The position numbers and the translations under genes are program-made. Shown one piece after another: positions 51,774-61,400 of a stretch of 64,000 nucleotides of DNA. This DNA comes from JBBTCX01 sp964494205 (GTDB lineage: Bacteria > Planctomycetota > Phycisphaerae > UBA1845), in contig CAZBRD010000010.1 in the NCBI GenBank assembly GCA_964494205.1, forward strand, positions 159,799 through 223,798. Direction: 5' to 3'. The notes below the pieces were generated by a model. That model had not been told where the DNA came from. It worked only from the letters and a program-made list of their open reading frames with translations, and did not search any database. Position 1 is the stretch's first letter, and the number at the start of each line of letters is the position of its first letter.

Positions 51774-52427
51774 ATGAGGTTGCTTCGCAGAGTCTTGTTT
51801 TTCTTCGTCCATTTTGTGCTGGTTCTATTCACTGGCGTGGGTTTGTTCATTTGGGTCGGCGTCGACCATAGCCCCGCGACTTGGAATGGTCTACATCGGA
51901 TTGGACCGGTGGAGTTTATCTCGATTCAATCCGCCGAGTTTTGCTATGCAAGTGCCGATTGGGAGCCATCGGACTCCCACTCATGGTACATGGATGTTGT
52001 GTCCGGAAAACTAACGATCGGATGGACACGATGGGTTGAGAGGGATGCGTCGCGCTGCGATTTGTCGCATGCATGGCGTGGATTTCAATATCTGAGGCGA
52101 ATCGATCCCAAAGCTATTGTATTTGCCATCGCGAATAGGCCGATGCCACTTCCGATGTCAGATGCCCAGGAAAACCGATTGGCGTTTCGACAAAGCCGCC
52201 AGCAAGTTGAGCAGGAAATAACAACTCCTTCGTGGTTCCCGGCTTTGTTGTACGGTGCATTTCCTACGATTAGCTTGCTTCGTTTCGTTCGTCGCTGGCG
52301 AAAACGGCGGCGAAATCCAACTGGGTGCATCAATTGCGACTACGATTTGACCGGAAACGCTTCGGGCGTTTGTCCTGAATGCGGGCGGGCCATCGAAAAA
52401 TCGAAATCACAGCCTGCTAAAAAGTAG
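51774..52427 (+). CDS. Membrane protein with C-terminal CxxCxYDLTGN zinc ribbon
   Basis: 217 residues. Two membrane segments (about 5-28 and 155-170) enclose a periplasmic part with DSHSWYMDVVSGKLTIGW. The tail CINCDYDLTGNASGVCPECG (about 185-204) is a planctomycete-typical cytoplasmic zinc ribbon, also present in variant form at 9393. Function unknown; the ribbon is lineage-diagnostic. Confidence 0.75.
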   Translation: MRLLRRVLFFFVHFVLVLFTGVGLFIWVGVDHSPATWNGLHRIGPVEFISIQSAEFCYASADWEPSDSHSWYMDVVSGKLTIGWTRWVERDASRCDLSHAWRGFQYLRRIDPKAIVFAIANRPMPLPMSDAQENRLAFRQSRQQVEQEITTPSWFPALLYGAFPTISLLRFVRRWRKRRRNPTGCINCDYDLTGNASGVCPECGRAIEKSKSQPAKK

Positions 52428-52626
52428 CTATGCAAAGCGCTTGATTGCGAGTCATCGCGTCCTCGGCGATCGATGCTGATGATTCTCGGACTCTGCAACG
52501 AATCCGCGCCCCACGCGTTTTGCTTTTCTTTCGTGGTTGCGGGTTGATAAAATAGAACAGTCTTTCGAGGGGAGTTCTTGCTGCGAGATCTTGAGTAGCG
52601 AGATTTAGCATTGGAAGGGGAAGCAA

Positions 52627-53025
52627 ATGAATATCATCGTTGTACTTCTTGTTGCGGCGTGTCAGTTTCTGGCCAATCAGCAGCAGGCTGAGGTGAAGGC
52701 GAAGGAGTCGAAAGAGAACGGCGTGGTCGTCGTGCGGCACAACATCTTTGCCGTAACGGATGTGCCGGTGGTTGGTGCGTTGGTCCCCGCGCCGGTTGAA
52801 GCTGCTGCGACCAACGAAGTCATCGTGCAAGTTCAAGTGCAGCCGGTGAATGAGAACTACGTGATCGATGGGCCGTCGAAGTACACTCCCACGCCCGAGA
52901 TGAGTCAGGACGAGGTCAGAGCGTTGACCGCGTATCGTCCCAAAGCTGATTGGTCGTATCATCCGACGCCCGACAAGAACTATCAGAAGAAGACAGACTG
53001 GACGTATCACCCGAAGCAGGAATAG
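52627..53025 (+). CDS. Small exported protein, unknown
   Basis: 132 residues after GGAAGGGGAAG. Short hydrophobic N-terminus MNIIVVLLVAACQF, possibly a minimal lipoprotein signal. The C-terminus has two copies of a W(S/T)YHP motif (KADWSYHPTPDKNY and KTDWTYHPKQE). No family recognised. Confidence 0.6.
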   Translation: MNIIVVLLVAACQFLANQQQAEVKAKESKENGVVVVRHNIFAVTDVPVVGALVPAPVEAAATNEVIVQVQVQPVNENYVIDGPSKYTPTPEMSQDEVRALTAYRPKADWSYHPTPDKNYQKKTDWTYHPKQE

Positions 53026-53107
53026 GGCGCGAAGGCAGATTAGCAAATAGCGAATGATGAATGCTGGATCGCGGGTTGAGCGACCCTTGATTTCCGTACG
53101 CATTCTC

Positions 53108-53133
53108 CATGGCTAAGCTGCGGCTTAGCCATG
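53108..53133. repeat. REP-like palindrome, copy 4 (variant)
   Basis: Arms CATGGCTAAGC/GCTTAGCCATG. Compared with copies 1-3, position 3 (C to T) and position 7 (C to T) of the left arm are matched by G-to-A changes in the right arm, so pairing is kept or improved. Confidence 0.8.
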
Positions 53134-53156
53134 CCACCCGATTTCGAAGCGTCAAT

Positions 53157-53182
53157 CACGGCCAAGCTGCGGCTTGACCGTG
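53157..53182. repeat. REP-like palindrome, copy 5
   Basis: Identical to copies 1-3, 23 nt after copy 4 in the same orientation, giving a two-element unit. Confidence 0.8.
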
Positions 53183-53343
53183 CCACCCAGGTGCATCCGT
53201 GCCTCCGACCCGTTTCGCGTCAACATTTCACAGGTTTATTCACAGCTCGATGTTGCATTTCCTTGGTCGTATCGGATTGACGCTTCCCTCCGCGCCGTCG
53301 TTGGATCATACTCTTGTATCTAATCATCGAACGGAGTCGCACC

Positions 53344-54279
<936 letters not shown>

Positions 54280-54290
54280 GAACAATTCTC

Positions 54291-54956
54291 GTGGACTGCA
54301 AATCTACACTGTCGAGATCATACAGCGTGCTCCCGACTACCATTGCCCTTTTACATCTTTGCGTATCAATATCAACGTTGAAAGCAGGGGAGCCGGTGTT
54401 GTTGGCAACCATGTCTGCCGACCATCAATGTGGCCGTAATATTCTATATGATGCCGTTTGGCCTGTCATATTCTATTCGCCCCAGCCTTTTATGCCGGAA
54501 ACAGTCTTATTCGAAGATATTGAATTGCGAGGTCCGTTTCCCGTGACGACTTTCGATACGTTGTCAATTGACGACGATCCTGACTTCCTGATCTTCAGCG
54601 AGTACATCACAAACGGAATTAATGACCATTTATACGATGGTCATTGGAGTGCTACCGGATTGCTAAATCTTATCTTGGTCGGGCCTTTCGAGTCGATTGC
54701 ACTCGATACCGTCGTTCCTACTTTCGGTCCTGATCTCATAGGTTACGAAATTGAATCCGTTGTTCGGGACGTAACGATCGACATCCAAAGTCCGGGTCAC
54801 GATCCGAACGGTGACGGAATATGGACCGACATCATAGTCACGGGACAGTACGAGTTTTATGGCGAACTTATTCCTGAACCAAGTTCAATGTTCCTCTTAG
54901 TTGCTACATTCTCTTGGCTGCTTTTAAGCAATGGTAGACAACAAGAAGGGCGATAG
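54291..54956 (+). CDS. Exported PEP-CTERM protein
   Basis: 221 residues from a GTG at 54291, with AGGAA 8 nt upstream. Signal peptide about 10-32. The C-terminus ELIPEPSSMFLLVATFSWLL plus a basic end is a PEP-CTERM sorting signal recognised by exosortase. The body is beta-rich and unrecognised, with DPNGDGIWTDI near residue 172. Such proteins are usually linked to exopolysaccharide export. Confidence 0.8.
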   Translation: MDCKSTLSRSYSVLPTTIALLHLCVSISTLKAGEPVLLATMSADHQCGRNILYDAVWPVIFYSPQPFMPETVLFEDIELRGPFPVTTFDTLSIDDDPDFLIFSEYITNGINDHLYDGHWSATGLLNLILVGPFESIALDTVVPTFGPDLIGYEIESVVRDVTIDIQSPGHDPNGDGIWTDIIVTGQYEFYGELIPEPSSMFLLVATFSWLLLSNGRQQEGR

Positions 54957-54961
54957 GAGCC

Positions 54962-54979
54962 GGCGAGTGCCAACTCGCC
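54962..54979. repeat. Hairpin GGCGAGT-GCCA-ACTCGCC
   Basis: A perfect 7-bp stem 5 nt after the PEP-CTERM gene stop, between convergent genes. No T-run; an extragenic palindrome. Confidence 0.5.
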
Positions 54980-55025
54980 TGACTCCGTATTCCTTGCAAA
55001 GAGACTTCGTTCGATTCCAAGTTAA

Positions 55026-55367
55026 TTAGTCTCTCCCCGTTCTCGGCCGACTTGCCGCATCGCTGTCTGGCTGACCGCTGCTCTTGCGCTGGCGGTCGGC
55101 GTCGACGTTGGCGACGTTTGAGCCCAGGTTGCGCTGCTGGGTGGGGCGGTTCCCGCGATCTTCGCCCGGTATTTCCTCCTGTGTGCTCGATGATGTCGAC
55201 GGATTCTGCCGTGCCTGAGCGGTGCTGCCGGCGTGATCCTCGGCCTGTTTCGCGCAGGCTTCGCAGCAATAGGTGCCGTCGATGCCATCTGGCGTGTCCC
55301 ATTCGTTCTTAGGAACCATACATACTGGGCATTTCGCCGAACCGGTTGTTGACGATTGCGTATTCAT
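55026..55367 (-). CDS. Small protein with paired Cys motifs
   Basis: 113 residues from the ATG at 55367, 6 nt after GGAG. KCPVCMVPKNEW and YCCEACAKQAE provide a four-Cys zinc site; the rest is a low-complexity Ser/Gln/Asp/Arg-rich tail. It resembles short YHS/TRASH-like metal-binding proteins, but identity is unproven. Confidence 0.6.
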   Translation of the reverse strand: MNTQSSTTGSAKCPVCMVPKNEWDTPDGIDGTYCCEACAKQAEDHAGSTAQARQNPSTSSSTQEEIPGEDRGNRPTQQRNLGSNVANVDADRQRKSSGQPDSDAASRPRTGRD

Positions 55368-55704
55368 TGTTTTCTCCATTCGTAAGTTGACTTCGCGACA
55401 AAGCGGACTCTGTCGCTGTTGGATGCGTCACATTGCCGCACCTGGAAAGCCCCACGCTCGATTATCTGAGCCTGAAACTGACCTCGGAGGATGTAGTTGC
55501 ACGAACCATACCCGGAAGAACTGTCAATCGGATGACAGCCGCGTCACGGTGCTCGTAGGGTTTCGCGGCAGAAGTGAGCGCGGTGCAAGTTATTGGCGCC
55601 AGTGAGGAAATTCGCGGCTGGAGGGATATCTCATGATCGCTTGGGCAACAACAGTCACCAAAATGAATGATGAAATTCTTCATTGGATATTCGCCATCCG
55701 TGTG

Positions 55705-55721
55705 GTGCCACTCAGTGGCAC
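55705..55721. repeat. Hairpin GTGCCAC-TCA-GTGGCAC
   Basis: A perfect 7-bp stem with a 3-nt loop in the repeat-rich gap. Part of the local extragenic palindrome cluster. Confidence 0.55.
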
Positions 55722-55833
55722 ACTCGAAGAAATTTTCTCCCTAGCCGTGGCTTAGCCATTTGGAATTGCTACTTTAATTTTGGAACAGAGTGGCACGGTT
55801 GCCGCAGCAAGGCCGTGGCGTATAGCCGGAGAC

Positions 55834-55859
55834 CATGGCCAAGCTGACGCTTGACCATG
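55834..55859. repeat. REP-like palindrome, copy 6 (variant)
   Basis: Arms CATGGCCAAGC/GCTTGACCATG around TGAC. The outer C-to-T change is compensated by G-to-A on the other arm. It lies 29 nt from the 3' end of the permease gene. Confidence 0.8.
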
Positions 55860-55887
55860 CCACCCGAAAGTTCAGTTGCGTGGAGCA

Positions 55888-57054
55888 CTAAGCGCGGCGC
55901 AATGCGTCCACCGAATTGAGTCGCATCGCCTGCCAGGCGGGGAGGATTCCGGCGACTAGGCCAACGAGCAGCGCGATGACCAATGAGCCGGCTACGGCGA
56001 TGGGTGACACCTCAATGGCACTGATGGGTCCGAAGTTCAACTTTCGCAGCGGGAAATAATACAACACGATGGTGGCGGGAATAATGCCGGACAATGAGCC
56101 GAACATCGCGAGCACGACGCTTTCGGCCAGCACGATGCGGAACACGCGGCCCGACTGGAAGCCGATGGCTTTGAACACGGCTAGCTCGCGGATTCGTTCG
56201 CGGAAGCTCATCATCATCGTGTTGCCCGCGACCAGCGAAATGATCACGACGACCACGATGGCCATCACGCGCATCAGGCCCGGGATATCACCGGCTGCCT
56301 GGGTGAAGTTGGCGCCGAATGCGTTTTCGTCTTCGGTCTTGGTTTCGTCGGGGCTATTGGCGAACATCGCGTCGATCTCGCGCTGAAGTTCGTGCAACGC
56401 GTTGGCATTCTTGCATTTGAGCCAGAACGTGTTGCATCGCGGGTTGTTGGAGCCGATTTCTTTCAATGATTCTTCGAGGTAATCGCGGCGAAGAAAGAAA
56501 AAGTTCGAGCGGGCAGGGTTGCGAATGATGTGAACAATGTTGAACTCAAGTTGCAGGTAGGGGGGCACGGTGCTTTCGAGCGTCACACGATCGCCGAGTT
56601 TCCAACCGTGTCGTTCTGCCGGACCTAGACCTACGACTGCTGCTCGCCGATCGCGCTCCCATCGTTCAATGGCGTCACTTGTCATCTCGATGTCAGGGTA
56701 GACGAGTGGCAGCGTATCAACATCGGCCCCCAGACTGGTCAGGGTGTTTTGCGTATTGGGCACGCGGCCGCCGAACCATCTCATGCCGCAGACGGCTACG
56801 AGCCGCTCGCGGTTCGGGTCGAGCGATTCGATTTTTCGCCGCATGCCCTCAGGGATGAGGTTTGTGAAGGTAACTTTGTGATGGACGGCTGCACGCAGTT
56901 CGCGCTCATTGGCGATGGCCAGCTGCACCATCGTTGCGACGAAGGAGATCGCCAAAACAAAGACGGCCATGGGGAGCGCGAAGGCGCCGGCAGTCAGTGC
57001 GGTGCGGATTGGGTTCCGCTTGAGGTTCTGCATGAGGACGTAGGTGAGTGTCAT
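55888..57054 (-). CDS. ABC transporter permease (FtsX/DevC-like)
   Basis: 388 residues. One N-terminal helix (about 20-45), a periplasmic domain (45-265) and three C-terminal helices (about 268-375). MMMSFRERIRELAVFKAIGF is the cytoplasmic coupling segment typical of LolC/E-, MacB- and DevC-type permeases. Its ATPase is encoded 31 nt upstream. The pair lacks an adjacent membrane-fusion gene. Likely substrates are lipoproteins or other lipid-linked cargo (inference). Confidence 0.88.
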   Translation of the reverse strand: MTLTYVLMQNLKRNPIRTALTAGAFALPMAVFVLAISFVATMVQLAIANERELRAAVHHKVTFTNLIPEGMRRKIESLDPNRERLVAVCGMRWFGGRVPNTQNTLTSLGADVDTLPLVYPDIEMTSDAIERWERDRRAAVVGLGPAERHGWKLGDRVTLESTVPPYLQLEFNIVHIIRNPARSNFFFLRRDYLEESLKEIGSNNPRCNTFWLKCKNANALHELQREIDAMFANSPDETKTEDENAFGANFTQAAGDIPGLMRVMAIVVVVIISLVAGNTMMMSFRERIRELAVFKAIGFQSGRVFRIVLAESVVLAMFGSLSGIIPATIVLYYFPLRKLNFGPISAIEVSPIAVAGSLVIALLVGLVAGILPAWQAMRLNSVDALRRA

Positions 57055-57085
57055 AGTGTGTCACAAAAGAATGACTGCCCTACTC

Positions 57086-57811
57086 TTAATGAACTGCAGT
57101 GGTCGCGGCCAGCCTTCGGCGGTCGGTCTTCTCCTCGCGTTCCAATTGTCCCTTGTCGAGGTGCAGAATCCGTTGACCGTGAGAGGCTGCGCGGGGGTCG
57201 TGGGTCACCATCAGGATGGTCTTGCCGGTGTCCTCATTCAGCACGTTCAGCAGGTTCAGAATCTCCTGCGAGGTCTTGGCGTCGAGGTCACCGGTCGGCT
57301 CGTCGGCCAGGATAACGTCCGGATCGGTCACGATCGCTCGCGCGATGGCTACGCGCTGCTCCTGACCGCCGGACAGCTGATTGGGGCGATGGTCCATGCG
57401 GTCGCTCAGGCCGACGACGTTCAGGGCGGTCTTGACGCGTTCCTTCCGTTCGCCGGATGACATCTTGAAAAGAAGCAGAGGTAGCTCGACGTTCTGGGCG
57501 GCGGTCAGTACTGGCACGAGGTGGTACATTTGGAAGATGAACCCGACGTGGCGACTTCGCCAATTGGTTCGTTCGCGCTCGTCCATTTTTTCCAGTTGCG
57601 CGTCGCCGACGCGAACGGAGCCACCGGTTGGCGAGTCCAGCCCGCCGATCAGGTGCAAGAGAGTCGATTTTCCCGACCCGCTTGGCCCCATCAGGACGAC
57701 AAACTCGCCGGAATCGATTCGCAGGTTCAGCCCGTCCAGGACCGGAACCTCGATTCGATCCTTGTGGTAAACTTTCCGTACCTCGCGGAGTTCAATATCA
57801 ACTGTATTCAC
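57086..57811 (-). CDS. ABC transporter ATP-binding protein (LolD/MacB-like)
   Basis: 241 residues. Walker A GPSGSGKS (42-49), Q-loop Gln94, signature LSGGQ (146-150) followed by EQRVAIARAI, and Walker B VILADEPTGDLD with Glu171. The H-loop lies in VTHDPRAA. It powers the FtsX-type permease encoded immediately downstream. Confidence 0.93.
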   Translation of the reverse strand: MNTVDIELREVRKVYHKDRIEVPVLDGLNLRIDSGEFVVLMGPSGSGKSTLLHLIGGLDSPTGGSVRVGDAQLEKMDERERTNWRSRHVGFIFQMYHLVPVLTAAQNVELPLLLFKMSSGERKERVKTALNVVGLSDRMDHRPNQLSGGQEQRVAIARAIVTDPDVILADEPTGDLDAKTSQEILNLLNVLNEDTGKTILMVTHDPRAASHGQRILHLDKGQLEREEKTDRRRLAATTAVH

Positions 57812-58471
57812 TTAGATCACCTTGGCCAGTGTATGTTGGAGCGCTCGGCGCATTCGCAATCGCGCCCGCCACAACAGATGAAATGCTAGTGTCACAACCC
57901 TCTGACCGTCCAATCGGATAAATGAAATCCAATTGTGTTGGAGGTGGCGCGGAGGAAGATCAGACGGATTTGGTGGGAGAAGTTCCTCCTTTGGCAACAC
58001 CAGCGAGGGCAATGCGAGATGCCAACCAGCCATCGCGTACGTTTAACTGCGTATGAACCAGGTTGGCCTGCATTTGTAGCAGTTTTCAGGAATTAAACCC
58101 AAGATGTAACTAGCTGTTTGTAAACGATGTTATCAAAGTTTTTCTTTGACTCTCCACCTCGCTTGACGGTAGTGTAGCAGAATCGCCAATTATCGGCCTT
58201 GCGGGTAAAGGCCGCGCCGACATTGTTTCGGCATGAACAGGGGGTTGGGGGAGCGGAGCCTCTGCTGTTCGGAAACTTGGCGTTCTTAAGTACTTATGTG
58301 CCGAATGTTCCGTGGATTGCACGGGGAAGTTCTTTGTGAATTTTACGGCACGCATGGAGTGCGATTCTTGGTTTCCAGTTCGAGCGCATCGGAGCGCTCG
58401 GATTATCAGTATTGGAATCGTCATTAGTTTTGTAAGGCTCTTTGGGGTCGTTTTTGATCGAGGAGGAACTG
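57812..58471. other. Divergent intergenic region, 660 nt
   Basis: It lies between the ABC ATPase and the giant secreted protein. It holds the ribosome site GAGGAGGAACTG for the latter; I see no other gene, consensus promoter or repeat that I can support. Confidence 0.4.
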
Positions 58472-61400
58472 ATGCGAAGTACGCGTGTTTGGAAGAATGG
58501 ATTGATGGTATGTACGGCGCTCGCCGTAGCCATCGCAGGCGTAGCGGCGACGGCCGCTCCGCGTGAAAAGCAGAGTAAGGAAAAAGTTGCAAGGACGCCG
58601 GTTGCATCCTATAGGGTTAGCAAGGGAACCACGAAGGAGGTTCCGGCCAAGCAAGCAGTTGATTCGAAGTCTGAAAAGGCTCAGGCGATTACGCCTGATT
58701 TCAAGGAAGTTGTGAATGAGCTCGCGGCTTCCGGTTTCCCAGCGGAGCAGACGCGCAATGCTTTGGCACAACTTCAATCGCATATGCGTTCCACCTCTTC
58801 GCACGACTTGTCGCTTGCGATTATGGAGAAGCGACTTATCAGTGCGCTGCAATCGATTAATCCAGTCCAGACACCAGCAGATGGTGGTGTGGCCGGTGGT
58901 TCGAATGAAGATTGCCCGCAAGCGACTGCGATTGGCTGTGGCGGAACCGTTCTGGATATCAACATGACGGCCGCGGGCGGCTTTACGAGCCAGTATGGCG
59001 CGGCAAGCATTCCGTGCACTGGTTTCACGGCAGCCGGTCCTGACGTGGTTTATTCATTCTCGGTCGGATCTCCGATGACGGTGACGGTCAACATGGCTGA
59101 CGTCAATGTGTTCGACGCAGCTTTGTACGTTGTAACTGATTGTTCGAACATAAATGGAACATGCGTAGCTGGATCGGACCTTTGCGTTCCGGCCTGTGGC
59201 GGTGGTGAAGAAAGCGTTACGTTCGCTGCCGCTGCCAGCACGACTTACTTCATCATTGCGGACTCGTTCACGACGACCCCGGGTGCCGGTTCGAACTTCG
59301 ATCTGACGGTAACTTGCACAGCGCCGGGCATTTGTGGTGACGGCAACCTTGATCCGGGTGAAGAGTGCGACGACAGCAACACCATGAATGGCGACGGTTG
59401 CGACTCGACCTGTCAGATTGAGCCAATTGGCAACGACGACTGTTCTACTGCAACCGTTGCTGTGGACGGAACACCGTACTCCACGGTCGATTCAACGCTC
59501 GACGGCTCCGCTCCGGTTCCGTGCGACGCCAATATGGATAACGATGTTTGGTTCCAATACACGGCCACATGCACCGGTGAGGCAACCATCGGAACGTGCG
59601 ACGTTGCGGGAACTGATACGACACTTCAAGTCTATAGCGGATGCAATTGTGCATCGCTCGGCGATTTGGGTTTAATTGGCTGTGCCGATGACAACTGCGG
59701 TGGTGGCAGTGGGTTCTCGTCGACTGTAACCATTCCGGTGACGAACCTGGGCTGTTACACGATTCGTGTTGGCGGCTGGAACGGTGGCGAAGTCAGCGGT
59801 CTGCTCGACATTTCATGTGCGGCAGCCGGAGTTTGCGGTGATGGTATGGTCGGCGTCGGCGAAGAGTGCGACGACGGCGGCACGGTGAGCAACGACGGTT
59901 GCAGCTCGACCTGCCAATTCGAAGGTGCTTGCTGCAAGGCTGACGGTACTTGCCTGCAAAACCTTTCGGAAACCGATTGTGCAACGTCAGGCGGCACTTA
60001 TCAGGGTGATGAAGTCGACTGCATCGACGTGACGTGCCCGGTTTGCGGAAACGGCGTTCTCAATGCCGGCGAAGGTTGCGATGACGGCAATCTGATGAAC
60101 GGTGATGGTTGCAGTGCGAGCTGCACGTGCGAGGCGATCGTCGGCGTCCCGGCGAACAACGATTGTATCAATCGCGACGTGGTTTCTGACGGAAATCACT
60201 GCTTTGATAATTCGATGGCGACGACTGATGGGGTCGTTGAAGCGGCTTGTAACTTTGCCGTTGGTGACGATAACGTCCATAACGACATCTGGTACAACTA
60301 TACCGCTACCTGCACGGGTATCCTCGTTCTCGATACCTGCGGTGGCGGCAACTTCGATACGAGGATTTCAGTTTATAGCGGTACGTCATGTCCGCCTGGT
60401 GCTCCGATCGATTGCGATGACGACGACGACGATAGCACCGGCCTTTGCGGCAATACGTTGGAGTCGGTTCTTCTCGTTCCGGTTACCACGGGCCAAGTGC
60501 TGAAGATTCGCGTTGGTGAGTTCTCTGCGACAACCACCAGCGGTTTGGACCTGCTCAACATCGATTGCCAGAATCCGATTTGCGGAAACGGCACGTTGGA
60601 AATTGGTGAAGAATGCGATGACAACAACATGGTAGGTAACGACGGCTGCAGCGCAACCTGCGATCTCGAAGGTGCATGCTGTTTGCCGAACGGCACCTGC
60701 TTGGACAATCTGCTCGAAGCGGATTGCACCGCTCAGCCGGGCGTCTATCAGGGTGACGAAGTCGCTTGCGTCGACGTGACCTGTCCGGTATGCGGAAACG
60801 GTACCGTTGAAGCTGGCGAAGAGTGCGACGACAGCAACACCATGAATGGTGACGGCTGTGACTCGACCTGCCAGAACGAGCCTGCTGCGAACGATGATTG
60901 CATCGATCGTACGGATGTGTTTGATGGACCGAATGCGTACACCCTCGTTGGTTCGACGCTGGATGCCGGTGCGCCGGTGCCCTGCGATACAAACATGACC
61001 AATGACGTGTGGTTCAACTATACAGCCACCTGCAACGGCTTTGCGACCATTGGAACTTGCGACGCGCTCGGTACTGACACCACGCTGCAGGTTTACAACG
61101 GTTGCAACTGCGGCGGCCTTGTCGATTTCGCTCCGGTTGCCTGTGCGGATGACAACTGCGGTGGTGGTAGTGGATTCTCATCAACAGTTGACGTTCCGGT
61201 TGTGAACGGCAACTGCTACAAGATCCGTGTTGGTGGCTGGAACGGCGGAGAGCCGACCGGCACACTAACCGTCAGCTGTGTTGTTCCGGTTTGCGGCAAC
61301 GGCACGACTGAAGCCGGCGAAGAGTGCGATGATTCGAACCTCGTTACTGGCGACGGTTGCAATGCAACCTGTCAGATCGAAGGCGCTTGCTGCCTTGGCA

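Larger units (their letters stand above)
55368..55887. other. Intergenic 520 nt with extragenic hairpins
   Basis: No gene seen. It contains GTGCCAC-TCA-GTGGCAC (55705-55721), a degraded GTGGCTTAGCCAT palindrome near 55748, and REP copy 6. Confidence 0.5.
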
